Positions 1-9,654 of a stretch of DNA of 64,000 nt are shown piece by piece; position 1 is the stretch's first letter, and every line of letters begins with the position of its first letter. Position numbers and translations under genes: made by a program. Under the pieces are notes generated by a model, which saw only the letters and a list, made by a program, of their open reading frames with translations, searched no databases and was not told the origin of the DNA. Source of the stretch: Pseudoalteromonas luteoviolacea (lineage in GTDB: Bacteria; Pseudomonadota; Gammaproteobacteria; Enterobacterales; Alteromonadaceae); the NCBI RefSeq assembly GCF_000814765.1, contig NZ_JWIC01000003.1:131501-195500 (forward strand), read 5' to 3'.

Positions 1-174
1 GAAGTAAAATCTGAAGCTTCTTTCGTAGACGACCTAGGTGCAGACTCTCTTGACACTGTAGAGCTTGTAATGGCTCTTGAAGAAGAGTTCGACACTGAGA
101 TCCCTGATGAAGAAGCTGAGAAAATCACTACTGTTCAGGCAGCGATCGACTACGTTACTGCTCACGCTGAGTAA
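1..174 (+). CDS. acpP: Acyl carrier protein, 3' part only
   Basis: The last 57 codons of acyl carrier protein, truncated by the window edge. ACP carries growing acyl chains on a 4'-phosphopantetheine arm in the cytosol during fatty acid synthesis. The reading frame begins at base 1 and ends at TAA 172-174. The phosphopantetheine attachment motif [10 protein letters not shown] is present, with the modified serine at bases 46-48, followed by the acidic helix [16 protein letters not shown] that docks partner enzymes. The fabF gene lies directly downstream, as in most gammaproteobacteria. Identity is near certain from this motif and context; the N-terminal portion is not visible. Confidence 0.97.
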   Translation, partial: EVKSEASFVDDLGADSLDTVELVMALEEEFDTEIPDEEAEKITTVQAAIDYVTAHAE

Positions 175-188
175 TTAACGGATCTGAA

Positions 189-206
189 GGGCAGCACTCG
201 CTGCCC
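189..206 (+). terminator. Hairpin between acpP and fabF
   Basis: A perfect 7-bp stem GGGCAGC / GCTGCCC with the 4-base loop ACTC follows the acpP stop codon by about 15 bases. The downstream run is only moderately T-rich (TCATTCATTCT), so it is more likely a partial terminator or an mRNA 3'-end stabiliser that sets a high acpP to fabF ratio than a full stop. That role is inferred. Confidence 0.5.
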
Positions 207-255
207 TCATTCATTCTACCCCCGCAAAATTTCAAATCCCTTTTTGGAGGAAACC

Positions 256-1494
256 GTGGCTAAACGTCGAGTCGTAGTAACTGGCTTAGGTATGTTGACG
301 CCGCTAGGTAATGATGTTCAGTCAACCTGGCAAGGCCTGTTAGAAGGTCGTAGTGGCATTTCAAACATTACGCATTTTGATACATCGAGTTTTGGAACTA
401 AGTTTGCTGGCTTAGTTAACGACTTTGATGCGACAGAATACATGTCCAAAAAAGACACAAAAAAAATGGACTTGTTTATTCAGTATGGCATCGCAGCTGG
501 TGTCCAAGCATTAAAGGATTCAGGTTTAGAAATCACTGATCAGAACGCTGCACGAGTTGGTGTTGCGGTCGGTTCAGGGATTGGTGGATTAACTCTTATT
601 GAAGAGAATCACCACAAATTGATCGCCAGCGGTCCTCGTAAGCTATCGCCTTTCTATGTGCCTTCTACAATCATCAATATGATTTCAGGGCATTTGTCTA
701 TTATGCATGGCTTGAGAGGTCCAAACATTTCAATCGTAACAGCATGTACGACAGGTCTTCATAACATTGGCCATGCTGCTCGTATGATCGCGTATGGTGA
801 TGCGGATGCGATGGTAGCTGGTGGTGCAGAAAAAGCATCTACACCGATTGGTATGGGCGGTTTCAGTGCAGCGCGTGCTTTATCAACGCGTAACGACGAC
901 CCAGCGGCTGCATCTCGCCCTTGGGATAAAGATCGTGATGGTTTCGTATTAGCAGATGGTGCTGGTGTGATCGTGCTTGAAGAGTATGAACATGCAAAAG
1001 CCCGTGGCGCTAAAATCTATGCTGAACTCGTTGGTTTTGGTATGAGCGGCGATGCTTATCACATGACCTCGCCACCAGAGGATGGTTCAGGTGCTGCACT
1101 TGCTATGGAAAACGCACTGAACGACGCTGGTGTGAATGCTGAGCAAATTGGCTATATCAATGCGCATGGTACGTCGACACCGGCTGGTGATATTGCCGAA
1201 ACGTCTGCTGTTAAGTCTATTTTCGGCAATGCAGCAAAAGACGTTATGGTAAGCTCATCTAAGTCAATGATGGGTCACTTACTGGGTGCGGCAGGGTCAG
1301 TTGAATCAATTATTAGTATTTTGTCATTGGTAGACCAGAAAGTGTCACCAACGATTAACTTAGATAACCCTGATGAAGGCTGTGATTTAGATTATGTGCC
1401 ACACACTGCTAGAGATGCGAAGTTAGACTATGCATTGTGTAATTCATTCGGCTTTGGTGGGACCAACGGCTCACTGCTATTTAAAAAGATTTAA
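256..1494 (+). CDS. fabF: 3-oxoacyl-[acyl-carrier-protein] synthase II
   Basis: Beta-ketoacyl-ACP synthase II condenses malonyl-ACP with acyl-ACP in the fatty acid elongation cycle and controls the C16:1 to C18:1 step. The protein is 412 aa, the usual length. The catalytic cysteine lies in VTACTTG (Cys164), the two catalytic histidines in [11 protein letters not shown] and [12 protein letters not shown], and the C-terminal signature [12 protein letters not shown] is intact. The frame is open from a TTG at 244, but GTG 256 is chosen: a GGAGG Shine-Dalgarno at 246-250 stands five bases before it, and the protein then starts [10 protein letters not shown] like other FabF proteins. It follows acpP and is separated from pabC by a strong terminator. 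Confidence 0.97.
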   Translation: MAKRRVVVTGLGMLTPLGNDVQSTWQGLLEGRSGISNITHFDTSSFGTKFAGLVNDFDATEYMSKKDTKKMDLFIQYGIAAGVQALKDSGLEITDQNAARVGVAVGSGIGGLTLIEENHHKLIASGPRKLSPFYVPSTIINMISGHLSIMHGLRGPNISIVTACTTGLHNIGHAARMIAYGDADAMVAGGAEKASTPIGMGGFSAARALSTRNDDPAAASRPWDKDRDGFVLADGAGVIVLEEYEHAKARGAKIYAELVGFGMSGDAYHMTSPPEDGSGAALAMENALNDAGVNAEQIGYINAHGTSTPAGDIAETSAVKSIFGNAAKDVMVSSSKSMMGHLLGAAGSVESIISILSLVDQKVSPTINLDNPDEGCDLDYVPHTARDAKLDYALCNSFGFGGTNGSLLFKKI

Positions 1495-1514
1495 GTCTAT
1501 TTAAAGATTGATTA

Positions 1515-1539
1515 AGCCTGGCATAGCCAGGCTTTTTTT
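1515..1539 (+). terminator. Rho-independent terminator after fabF
   Basis: Perfect 8-bp stem AGCCTGGC / GCCAGGCT with loop ATA, followed by seven T residues. It ends the acpP-fabF transcript. The pabC start codon is only 15 bases downstream, so pabC-mltG must rely on readthrough or on a promoter inside fabF. Confidence 0.9.
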
Positions 1540-1553
1540 GTTTGAGGGGTTAT

Positions 1554-2318
1554 ATGGAAATCAGTCATCGCGATCGCGGTTTAAATTATGGAGATGGTTT
1601 TTTTACCACTATCCAAGTTAAACATGCCCAGCTGCAACTGTGGCAGTATCATCTTGAACGGTTGAGACAATGTCAGCAGGCATTGCGTTTTCCGCCACTT
1701 GAAGAGGCTGGATTATTTGACGCGTGTCAAAAAGCTGCACAAGGCTGTCAGTTAGGAGTGTTGAAGCTTGTGATTACCAGAGGTGAAGGTGGCAGAGGTT
1801 ATGGTTTACCTGATCAGCCAGAGCCTTCTATCATCATTACTATGAGTGAGTTCCCCCTGCATTATCAGCATTGGCAATCGCAGGGTGTCTCTTTGTCTGT
1901 CAGTGGCGTGAAATTGGGCCATCAACCTTTGTTTGCCGGTTTAAAAACACTTAATCGCTTGGAACAAGTGTTAATTAAAGAGGACGCTAGTCGCCGCAGT
2001 GGTGATGATGTTCTGGTACTTGATTTGAATGACAATGTCATAGAGTGCTCAGCCAGTAATATTATCGCCGTTAAAGACCAGCAGCTAGTGACGCCAAGTT
2101 TAGTGCTTTGTGGGGTTAAAGGTGTGTACTTGAGCCTGTTGTCAGATCATCATAATATTAAAGAGCAGGTGCTCTCTTTGGCAGATTTGCAGGACGCGGA
2201 TGCGGTATTTATGTGTAATAGTTTGATGGGACTAGTACCAGTTAAATCAATAGACAAAAAAACATTTAACCTGCAAACTGCACTTGAGTTAAAGGCTAGA
2301 ATAGAAAATTCTTTATGA
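1554..2318 (+). CDS. pabC: Aminodeoxychorismate lyase
   Basis: A PLP fold-type IV enzyme that converts 4-amino-4-deoxychorismate to p-aminobenzoate plus pyruvate in folate synthesis. The 254-aa product carries family landmarks: NYGDGFFTTIQV near the N-terminus, the lysine-bearing segment GLKTLNRLEQVL (PLP Schiff-base region), and VIECSASNI for cofactor binding. The frame is open from TTG 1542, but ATG 1554 is chosen because a GAGGGG Shine-Dalgarno lies just before it. Its stop overlaps the mltG start by four bases (ATGA), implying translational coupling. The order fabF-pabC-mltG is conserved in gammaproteobacteria. Confidence 0.93.
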   Translation: MEISHRDRGLNYGDGFFTTIQVKHAQLQLWQYHLERLRQCQQALRFPPLEEAGLFDACQKAAQGCQLGVLKLVITRGEGGRGYGLPDQPEPSIIITMSEFPLHYQHWQSQGVSLSVSGVKLGHQPLFAGLKTLNRLEQVLIKEDASRRSGDDVLVLDLNDNVIECSASNIIAVKDQQLVTPSLVLCGVKGVYLSLLSDHHNIKEQVLSLADLQDADAVFMCNSLMGLVPVKSIDKKTFNLQTALELKARIENSL

Positions 2319-3295
2319 TTAGAGTGTTATTATGGGGCGTTGTCATTATTTTTGTGGCTACATGCTATGGTGCGTATCTCTTTTTTGAGCCTGTACGAAA
2401 CGAAACGCTTCAGTTACCCCAAGAATATATAGAGATCCCACAGGGGGAAACGTTTACGCGTTTATGCGCAAAATGGCAGTCACAGCAGGCATTGACAAGT
2501 TGTTTGCCTTACAAATTATACAGTAAATTATACCCCCAAAAGTTTACGTTAAAAGCGGGTGTGTATAACGTGAAAGGGCTATCTGTGCTATCCGCTATTG
2601 AAAAGTTAAATAACGGCGATATAGCGGATTTTACTTTTACGATCATTGAAGGTGATACATATAACACAGTGCTTGAAAACCTCAGAAGCAGCGCTTTTTT
2701 AGTATTTGATATTACCGATGGAGATGGCTCCAACTTTACACTGTATGATAATAATCATCCAGAAGGGTGGTTGTATCCTGATACGTATCATTATGAAGGC
2801 GGCACGCGGGCATCAGCACTGGTTGCTCGATCACATCAAAAAATGAAGCAAGTCCTCGCAGAAACATGGGCCAAGCGTGGCGACAATGTGGCTTTGAAAA
2901 ACGAATATGAAGCGCTTATATTAGCGTCGATCATTGAAAAGGAGTCAGGTGAAGCGGCTGAGCGAGATATCATCTCGTCGGTATTTCATAATCGCTTAAA
3001 GAAGGGCATGCGATTGCAAACTGATCCAACCGTTATTTATGGACTAGGTGAGCGTTTTAAAGGAGATATTACTCGTGCACATTTGAGGGAGTATACACCT
3101 TATAATACTTATCGAATTGATAGGTTCCCTCCCACACCTATAGCCATGCCATCATATGATGCGCTAATAGCAGCAGTACAACCAGCGCAAACGGATTATT
3201 TTTATTTTGTCTCGAGAGGAAATGGAGAGCATCATTTTTCCAAATCATTGAAGGAACACAATCGCGCGGTTAGAAAGTATATTTTAAAGCGCTAA
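2315..3295 (+). CDS. mltG: Endolytic murein transglycosylase MltG (YceG)
   Basis: Inner-membrane lytic transglycosylase that cuts nascent glycan strands and thereby sets their length. The 326-aa protein has one N-terminal membrane segment (about residues 2-22), a LysM-like region, and the catalytic domain with the signature ASIIEKESGEAAERD; Glu208 is the probable catalytic acid. Further conserved blocks are LQTDPTVIYGLG and YNTYRIDRFPPTPIAMPS. It overlaps pabC by four bases. In relatives tmk and holB usually follow mltG; here the next gene is on the opposite strand. Confidence 0.95.
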   Translation: MIRVLLWGVVIIFVATCYGAYLFFEPVRNETLQLPQEYIEIPQGETFTRLCAKWQSQQALTSCLPYKLYSKLYPQKFTLKAGVYNVKGLSVLSAIEKLNNGDIADFTFTIIEGDTYNTVLENLRSSAFLVFDITDGDGSNFTLYDNNHPEGWLYPDTYHYEGGTRASALVARSHQKMKQVLAETWAKRGDNVALKNEYEALILASIIEKESGEAAERDIISSVFHNRLKKGMRLQTDPTVIYGLGERFKGDITRAHLREYTPYNTYRIDRFPPTPIAMPSYDALIAAVQPAQTDYFYFVSRGNGEHHFSKSLKEHNRAVRKYILKR

Positions 3296-3302
3296 TCAAC
3301 AC

Positions 3303-3328
3303 GTGAGCACTAACAATTTAGTGCTCAC
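3303..3328. terminator. Perfect hairpin between convergent mltG and the secreted 110-aa gene
   Basis: An 11-bp perfect inverted repeat, GTGAGCACTAA / TTAGTGCTCAC, with the loop CAAT. It sits between two convergent genes, so it could end transcription from both sides. Neither side has a clear T-run, so intrinsic termination is uncertain; it may protect 3' ends instead. Confidence 0.5.
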
Positions 3329-3343
3329 ATACGGCGTATCAGT

Positions 3344-3676
3344 TTAGCGATTGATGACTATACCTTTAACTTTTGAATGAAGGCTATCATGGCAACCTTC
3401 TACGAGTATATTTACTGTTTTATCTGACAGCATTGCTGATAAACCAAGCGATATAATAGACTGGGTGTTGTTACCTGTGTTTGAAAAATATCTGTGTGTG
3501 CCTGTTTTAGCATTTGGACATTCAGGGTTTGAGTTGTTTTCAGTGGTAATATATCCATGGCCTCCATTATGGTCATACCATCTTACATCTGTTACTTTGG
3601 TATTTTGAATCCAAGTGCCCGATGCTTGAGAAGAAAAAGCCGCAAATAGCGCAACAATAGAAAAAAGTGTCTTCAT
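3344..3676 (-). CDS. Small secreted protein of unknown function
   Basis: A 110-aa protein with a clear Sec signal peptide (MKTLFSIVALFAAFSSQASG, cleavage near residue 19) and a mature part of about 90 residues with two cysteines (in PECPNAK and EGCHDS) that may form a disulfide. It begins with the pattern W-I-x-N-x-K-V-x-D-V-R-W and ends VKGIVINR, which suggests a small all-beta fold. It resembles the abundant short secreted hypothetical proteins of Vibrio and Pseudoalteromonas; no function is assigned. An AGGGA Shine-Dalgarno lies about ten bases before ATG. The gene lies just downstream of the CE4 deacetylase on the same strand (127-base gap), so the two may share a transcript. Confidence 0.75.
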   Translation of the reverse strand: MKTLFSIVALFAAFSSQASGTWIQNTKVTDVRWYDHNGGHGYITTENNSNPECPNAKTGTHRYFSNTGNNTQSIISLGLSAMLSDKTVNILVEGCHDSLHSKVKGIVINR

Positions 3677-3803
3677 GAAAGTTTGTCCCTAATTTGTGAA
3701 AACACAAAGGTTACTTTAAGTTTTCTAGTGTGTAAATAATGAGAGCAGCTTTTTTTGCTTTAATGTAAAAGACTGTAAAAATCAGTCTCTTACATTTAAA
3801 TAT

Positions 3804-5357
3804 TTATTTTGCGCTAAACTCGACAGTCAATGTTTGGTTGGCTGTTAAGTTACTAAATGTATACTGCTCGACTGAGCCTAAATTGACACCATTGAGCGTT
3901 ACACTTTTGACTTGTGCACCGGGAGCCGCATTGAAGAAGAACGTTTGTGCTTTATCTGCTGCGATCAAGGTGTCTCCATAAATGTCACCGACCGGCGTTA
4001 CAGAGCCTAGGTGGCTTACTTTTGTTGCTTGATCTCTGGTGATTAATTTCCACGGGTCATAATCAGGGCTCTGTGAACCAGGCATGGAATCCGCGTACCA
4101 CTTGGCCTCGTAATATTTACCGTCGTGGTAAACTTGATCGCCTCTTTGATAGATATTTCCTTGAATATAAATAGGGCTTGCACCAATGCTTCTTACCGTA
4201 ACAACTTTGCCATCAGTAAGCGGAGTAGGGTTACGCATCCACTCAATGATGTCTTTAAATGGCACAATACGGACAACAGGCTGGCCATTCACTTTAATGC
4301 TTAGCGCATATTGGATAAACTCTTCAATGGCTTGTTGGCGTTCCAAATAAGTTGTTGCACGGCCACCTTGATCGTACGCTGGTGCATAGATGTGTGCATG
4401 CGCGCCATACAGCAGTGGTGAACGGTTTCCTTCAAGCCTTAAATGTAAGTTGTGTTTAAGCATCTCAAGTACAGCATTTTTGCTCATATTAGTGCTTACC
4501 CACATATTGGTATCAAAGCCAACCATTTTGCCGCCTTCTGGCTTTTCAAATACATTAGAAGGAAGTTGCCACAGTCCAGGGTAGCTGCCTACATCAGGTT
4601 TACCAACGCGCTTGGTTGGCGTCCCATTATTTAAAGTATAAGGCCACGCATTATTGGTACCGTTAAATTGGCTGTCCCAACCTTCTTCAATACTGGTGTC
4701 GTAAACAAAGTTGCCTTTGACCAGAGCTGAAAATAATGCGTTGTTATGATTCAGGTAAGGCGTTCTAAAGCCAATGATTTCACTGGATGGCACACCAGGA
4801 CCAGCTGCGTTATTGGCGCCATTGGTCACTTCAGTTGGATCATAAGGTTTGCTAAGCCATGTTTGGGTGATACTGAGTTCTTGTGTCCACTCTTGTTCGC
4901 TAAAGTTACCTGTATCCGGTCCTCCATCTCTGTGGCTAAAAGTATGATTACCTACTTCATGACCGTCTACATAAGCATCACGCCAAGCATGCTTAATCCC
5001 AACTTCATCGCCTGCCTCTTTGACTATGTATGATGGAGTATGAAAGAACGTAAATCTTACAGGGGCACCATCAAATGTAGCGGGGTTATTAGCACCCAAA
5101 TCATTGTGAAGGTGACGAGTATAGTTATTGATCCAGTCCATCCCTTCTTTTGAGCCATTATCGTCAAATCCAATTGAAACAAATAGGGGGACTTGTACTG
5201 GTCTCAAATCAGCCGGTGGCATTTGGCTCCATGGTTGATTATCTGAATAGTCGTACTGACTGGTAGGTGTCAAGCTTGTTTCGGAAGTATGAGTTTGAGC
5301 GACTGCTGACAAGCTGATAAATACGCCGATTGATAGCGCTGACATTTTAAACTTCAT
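3804..5357 (-). CDS. Secreted polysaccharide deacetylase (CE4) with chitin-binding module
   Basis: Carbohydrate esterase family 4 enzymes remove N-acetyl groups from chitin-type or peptidoglycan sugars using a metal held by Asp-His-His. The 517-aa protein has a signal peptide (residues 1-20). NodB-domain motif 1 appears as SIGFDDNG (Asp65, Asp66), motif 2 as HEVGNHTFSH (His138, His142), and motif 3 as FRTPYL. Around residues 395-435 a segment with YQRGDQVYHDGKYYEAKWY and DPWKL looks like a CBM5/12 chitin-binding module, followed by an Ig-like tail ending NQTLTVEFSAK. AAGGA stands seven bases before ATG. Export and the module suggest action on environmental chitin or its oligomers; the exact substrate is inferred. 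Confidence 0.87.
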   Translation of the reverse strand: MKFKMSALSIGVFISLSAVAQTHTSETSLTPTSQYDYSDNQPWSQMPPADLRPVQVPLFVSIGFDDNGSKEGMDWINNYTRHLHNDLGANNPATFDGAPVRFTFFHTPSYIVKEAGDEVGIKHAWRDAYVDGHEVGNHTFSHRDGGPDTGNFSEQEWTQELSITQTWLSKPYDPTEVTNGANNAAGPGVPSSEIIGFRTPYLNHNNALFSALVKGNFVYDTSIEEGWDSQFNGTNNAWPYTLNNGTPTKRVGKPDVGSYPGLWQLPSNVFEKPEGGKMVGFDTNMWVSTNMSKNAVLEMLKHNLHLRLEGNRSPLLYGAHAHIYAPAYDQGGRATTYLERQQAIEEFIQYALSIKVNGQPVVRIVPFKDIIEWMRNPTPLTDGKVVTVRSIGASPIYIQGNIYQRGDQVYHDGKYYEAKWYADSMPGSQSPDYDPWKLITRDQATKVSHLGSVTPVGDIYGDTLIAADKAQTFFFNAAPGAQVKSVTLNGVNLGSVEQYTFSNLTANQTLTVEFSAK

Positions 5358-5847
5358 GGTAGTTCCTTACTTAAAGTTTGCATATTGGGATGCACTCATT
5401 GTACATAAAATGGCGCTAATAACAGTGGGTGTTGTCTCCTCAATGCACATGACCTTGCGCTATCTCAAAAGGCCTTTTTAAATTTAAAAAAGCATTTAAA
5501 ACATTGATTTAGATTTATATTGCGTTTTAGTTTTTATGCTGAATAAGCTTTTCATTATCATCTAATTGTTCATTATTTTTAAATATTCGAAAATGCGGGT
5601 TTACAGCTCAAAATGAGGAATGCGCAATGATTTATCTGTGCTTTGAATATGTGTAATTTTATTGATTCAGGACAACTAAAAAGCTACTCGTTTAATGTGG
5701 ATGAACTGATAGGTACGTTGATTAACGTTCGTGATGATTTGAGTGGGTGACACGTAGCTTCAACTTATGTAGATTACGCTGCAGAATATTTTGAGAAAGT
5801 TTTCTTTTGCGTTAAAGAATAAAATGACAACACTCTGGGGAGTTAAA
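5358..5847. other. Divergent intergenic region without a visible gene
   Basis: About 490 bases between the divergent deacetylase and DUF885 genes. It is AT-rich and contains a near-palindromic AT stretch at about 5474-5492 (CTTTTTAAATTTAAAAAAG). It must hold both promoters; I could not pick out convincing hexamer pairs, an operator or a small gene. Confidence 0.5.
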
Positions 5848-7719
5848 ATGAGAAAGGTAAGTATGCTGGCTGCGTGTGTGCTGTTAGCGATCACGGGATG
5901 TGCAAAAGACAGTGCGCAATATAAGAAGAGTCATTCTGTTGCTGAAACTCAAGAGGCTGTGAGCCGAGCAGATGTTGACGTTGTTGTAGAGCAGTACACA
6001 AAAGCATTTATTAATCACCAACCAGCGATGGCAACCTCTTTGAAACTTGATAGCACAGAATATGGTGAGTATTCAACTCGCTTACCTGATTACTCCGTTG
6101 ACGGTATGCAGGCAATGCAGATAGATATGGCCCATGCTGCTGAGCAACTTAAACAATTGCAGGGGGCAGGGTTGAATAATAAAGACCTTTTGCATGTTCA
6201 AGTTAATGAGGTGGTTGCGCGCTATTATGCTGGAGATAGTGTTTTTTCTGCTGGCTATATCGATACTTGGGGTGGGCATTTACCCTATATTGTGAACCAG
6301 ATCTCCGGCCCTTTGATGGATGTGCCGGGCATACTACAAAACCAACATGAGGTGAGCAATGAATCACAGGCAAAAGCGTACATATCGCGTTTGGCCGCGT
6401 TTGCAACTATGGTGGACCAAGTTAATGAAAAAGTACTCAGTGATGCAAAGCAAGGTGTTATTTTACCGAAACCGCTATTTCCAAATACATTATCTTATTT
6501 AACGGGATACACAAAACCGGCAGCAGATGAGCATGTATTGGTTACTTCATTTATACAAAAGCTGAATGATGTACGGAGCATTGATGTTGCTACTCGTAAA
6601 GAGTTGGTTCGAGCTGCAGCAAAGGTCATTGAGCAGCAAGTATACCCCGCATTTGAGCGTGTTACGGTGACGATGCGGGGGTTAGAACAGCAAGCATCCG
6701 ATAATGTCGGTATTTGGTCACAGCCGAATGGCGAAGGCTTTTATCAACATGCTATTACCTACTTAGCTGATTCGGATATGACAGCACAGCAGATACATGA
6801 TATCGGCCAAGCAGAGGTGACACGTATCACCAAGAGAATGGACGAGATCCTCAAAGCAAATGGCTATACAAAAGGATCTGTGAGTGACAGAATGAAACAG
6901 CTCAATGAAGAACCGAGGTTTTTATTTGCAGACAGTGATGAAGGACGACAAGCTTTATTAGACTTTCTTGAAGGTGAAATAAAAACCATCAATGATAAGG
7001 CGCCTCAATACTTTTCGACTTTACCACCACAGAAAGTAGAAGTGAAACGTATCCCTGTTGAAGTGGAAGCTGGTGCACCAGGAGGGTACTATTATGCACC
7101 TTCGCTTGATGGAAGCCGCCCTGGCGTGTTTGCGATTAATTTGAAAGATATGAAAGCGGTACCAAGTTTTGGCTTGAAGACACTGACGTATCATGAGGCT
7201 GTACCGGGCCATCATTTTCAAATCGCATTAAATATGCTGCAAACAGATATTGGTTTAATGAGGCAAAACGCCTCATTTAACGGTTATATAGAGGGGTGGG
7301 CTCTTTACTCTGAGCTACTTGCTTATGAAATGGGCATGTATGATGAAGACCCATTCGGTGATTTAGGCAGGTTACAGGCGGAAGCGTATCGTGCAGCGCG
7401 GCTTGTTGTTGATACGGGTTTGCATTTTAAGAAGTGGCCGCGCCAACAGGCCATAGAGTACTTTGCCGAGGCAACAGGTTCTGCAATGAGTGATGTGGTG
7501 CCTGCCATTGATCGCTATATTGCGTGGCCAGGTCAGGCTTTAGGGTATAAGCTTGGTATGTTGAAATTTGAAGCTTTGAGAAAAGAGGCACAGCAAGCGT
7601 TAGGTGATAAATTTGATATGACCTCTTTTCATGATGAAATTTTGCTCAAAGGTGCACGTCCTTTAGCTTTGGTTGAGCAAGACATTGTTCGGTGGGTGGA
7701 AAAGCGCCAAGCCATGTAG
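5848..7719 (+). CDS. DUF885 family lipoprotein, putative zinc metallohydrolase
   Basis: A 623-aa DUF885 protein. The family has a metallopeptidase-like HExxPGHH signature, here LTYHEAVPGHHFQIAL, followed by the downstream glutamate segment GYIEGWALYSELLAYEMG, both expected of a zinc site. ATG 5848 is chosen over the open frame from 5791: CTGGGGAG lies just before it and the protein then starts with a lipoprotein signal (MRKVSMLAACVLLAITGC, lipobox ITGC). It should sit in the periplasmic face of a membrane. Several homologues act on peptides or esters, but the substrate is unknown. It ends at a perfect bidirectional terminator. Confidence 0.9.
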   Translation: MRKVSMLAACVLLAITGCAKDSAQYKKSHSVAETQEAVSRADVDVVVEQYTKAFINHQPAMATSLKLDSTEYGEYSTRLPDYSVDGMQAMQIDMAHAAEQLKQLQGAGLNNKDLLHVQVNEVVARYYAGDSVFSAGYIDTWGGHLPYIVNQISGPLMDVPGILQNQHEVSNESQAKAYISRLAAFATMVDQVNEKVLSDAKQGVILPKPLFPNTLSYLTGYTKPAADEHVLVTSFIQKLNDVRSIDVATRKELVRAAAKVIEQQVYPAFERVTVTMRGLEQQASDNVGIWSQPNGEGFYQHAITYLADSDMTAQQIHDIGQAEVTRITKRMDEILKANGYTKGSVSDRMKQLNEEPRFLFADSDEGRQALLDFLEGEIKTINDKAPQYFSTLPPQKVEVKRIPVEVEAGAPGGYYYAPSLDGSRPGVFAINLKDMKAVPSFGLKTLTYHEAVPGHHFQIALNMLQTDIGLMRQNASFNGYIEGWALYSELLAYEMGMYDEDPFGDLGRLQAEAYRAARLVVDTGLHFKKWPRQQAIEYFAEATGSAMSDVVPAIDRYIAWPGQALGYKLGMLKFEALRKEAQQALGDKFDMTSFHDEILLKGARPLALVEQDIVRWVEKRQAM

Positions 7720-7732
7720 CTATTAAGTAGTG

Positions 7733-7759
7733 AAAAAAGAGGCGCTAGCCTCTTTTTTT
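7733..7759. terminator. Bidirectional terminator after the DUF885 gene
   Basis: Perfect 11-bp stem AAAAAAGAGGC / GCCTCTTTTTT with loop GCTA and a seven-T tract. Its A-rich 5' arm makes it work in both directions, so it can also end the ybiT transcript coming from the other side. Confidence 0.92.
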
Positions 7760-7847
7760 GTCTGTACAGCTCGTTTATAAAATAAACGATTACTGTTGTA
7801 GAGTAATGCGGTGAGGTCAGCGCGACAAAAATGCCGCGCAAAAAGGA

Positions 7848-9440
7848 TCAGTCTTCGATACCTCGGAATTTTAAGAACTCAGTATATGTGCCCTTAAAGT
7901 CAGTGACCTTGTTGTCTTTGATTTCAAGGATACGTGTTGCCAAAGAGTCAACGAATACACGGTCATGAGAGACGAAGAACAGCGTACCTTTATACTGCTC
8001 TAGTGCGGTGTTCAATGATTCAATTGATTCCATGTCCATGTGGTTAGTTGGCTCATCCATCAAAAGAATATTTGGTTTATGCATCATAAGCTTACCAAGC
8101 AACATTCGGCCTTGCTCACCACCTGATAAAACTTTGACAGATTTCTTGATGCTGTCTTGAGAGAACAACATTCGGCCTAAGAAACTGCGTAGTACTTGCT
8201 CATCATCGCCTTCTTGACGCCATTGGCCCATCCACTCCATCAGATCCATGTCTTTTTCAAAGTCTTCAGCATGATCTTGCGCATAATAACCAATATTGCT
8301 ATTTTCAGACCACTTAAAGGCACCATCGCGAGGCTGCAATTGACCTGCCAATGTATTTAGTAATGTTGTTTTACCAACGCCGTTTTCACCAATGATGGCG
8401 ATTCTTTCACCCACTTCAAAAATACCACTAAAGCCATTGAATAAATCTTCTTCAAAGCCTTGAGAAAGGTTTTCAATCTCAAGTGCATTTCTAAATAGTT
8501 CTTTAGATTGTTCAAAACGAATAAATGGGTTTTGACGGCTTGATGCTTTTACTTGCTCTAGCTGGATCTTATCAATTTGCTTAGCACGAGATGTTGCTTG
8601 TTTTGCTTTTGAGGCATTTGCAGAGAATCGTGCAACGAAAGTTTGTAATTCAGCAATTTGTGCTTTCTTCTTCGCGTTATCTGCCAATAAGCGCTCTCTG
8701 GCTTGTGAGGCTGCGGTCATATATTCGTCGTAATTACCTGGGTAAAGACGCAGTTCACCGTAGTCTAGGTCAGCCATATGTGTACAGACACTGTTTAAGA
8801 AGTGTCTGTCGTGCGAGATGATGATCATGGTGCAGTTACGCTCGTTTAAGGTATGCTCAAGCCAGCGGATCGTGTCGATGTCCAAGTTGTTGGTTGGTTC
8901 GTCTAGCAACATAATATGCGGGTCAGCAAATAGGACTTGTGCAAGAAGCACTCGCAGTTTCCAACCTGGAGCGACTTCGCTCATTAAACCAAAGTGCTGT
9001 TCAGTTGGAATACCCACAGCTAGGAGAAGTTCGCCAGCTTTAGACTCTGCCATATAGCCGTCCATTTCAGCGAATTTCACTTCAAGATCGGCAACAATCA
9101 TCCCTTCTTCTTCACTCATTTCAGGGAGAGAGTAAATTCTGTCACGCTCTTGTTTTACTTCCCAAAGCTCTTTATAACCCATGATAACAGTGTCGATCAC
9201 TGTATATTCTTCATAAGCAAATTGGTCCTGATTAAGCTTGGCTACACGCTCTTGTGGATCATAACTGACATTACCGCCAGTTGGCTCTAACTCGCCGCTA
9301 AGAATTTTCATGAAGGTTGATTTACCACAGCCATTTGCACCGATCAGGCCGTAGCGATTACCTTCGCCAAATTTGACGGAGATATTTTCAAAAAGCGGCT
9401 TAGAGCCAAATTGTTGTGTGATATTCGCTGTAGAAATCAA
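7848..9440 (-). CDS. ybiT: ABC-F ATPase YbiT
   Basis: A soluble ABC-F protein with two ATP-binding cassettes and no membrane part; ABC-F factors bind the ribosome E-site region and modulate translation. At 530 aa it matches E. coli YbiT in length and sequence along its whole span. NBD1: Walker [10 protein letters not shown], Walker [13 protein letters not shown], switch HDRHFLN. The inter-domain linker is basic ([34 protein letters not shown]). NBD2: Walker [10 protein letters not shown], signature LSGGEQGR, Walker [13 protein letters not shown]. The NBD1 signature is degenerate ([10 protein letters not shown]), as in YbiT generally. The start is TTG 9440, preceded by AAGG; an ATG nearby is out of frame. 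Confidence 0.95.
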   Translation of the reverse strand: MISTANITQQFGSKPLFENISVKFGEGNRYGLIGANGCGKSTFMKILSGELEPTGGNVSYDPQERVAKLNQDQFAYEEYTVIDTVIMGYKELWEVKQERDRIYSLPEMSEEEGMIVADLEVKFAEMDGYMAESKAGELLLAVGIPTEQHFGLMSEVAPGWKLRVLLAQVLFADPHIMLLDEPTNNLDIDTIRWLEHTLNERNCTMIIISHDRHFLNSVCTHMADLDYGELRLYPGNYDEYMTAASQARERLLADNAKKKAQIAELQTFVARFSANASKAKQATSRAKQIDKIQLEQVKASSRQNPFIRFEQSKELFRNALEIENLSQGFEEDLFNGFSGIFEVGERIAIIGENGVGKTTLLNTLAGQLQPRDGAFKWSENSNIGYYAQDHAEDFEKDMDLMEWMGQWRQEGDDEQVLRSFLGRMLFSQDSIKKSVKVLSGGEQGRMLLGKLMMHKPNILLMDEPTNHMDMESIESLNTALEQYKGTLFFVSHDRVFVDSLATRILEIKDNKVTDFKGTYTEFLKFRGIED

Positions 9441-9654
9441 AATCTCATACCTTAAAAAGTTTAAATCGGCGCCACGTTACCCGCTGAAGGCTACAACTGC
9501 AAGTGCTGAACCATATAAATGTGTGATTTAGGCAATTCGATGCGGTGAAAACTATGGCATTGTTCAGATTCGTTCAATTTTAGTGTCAAACTCGCCAATA
9601 TGCAGATTGTTGACTATAAGTTTAATTACGTAGACATAAAATGATCATCACAAT

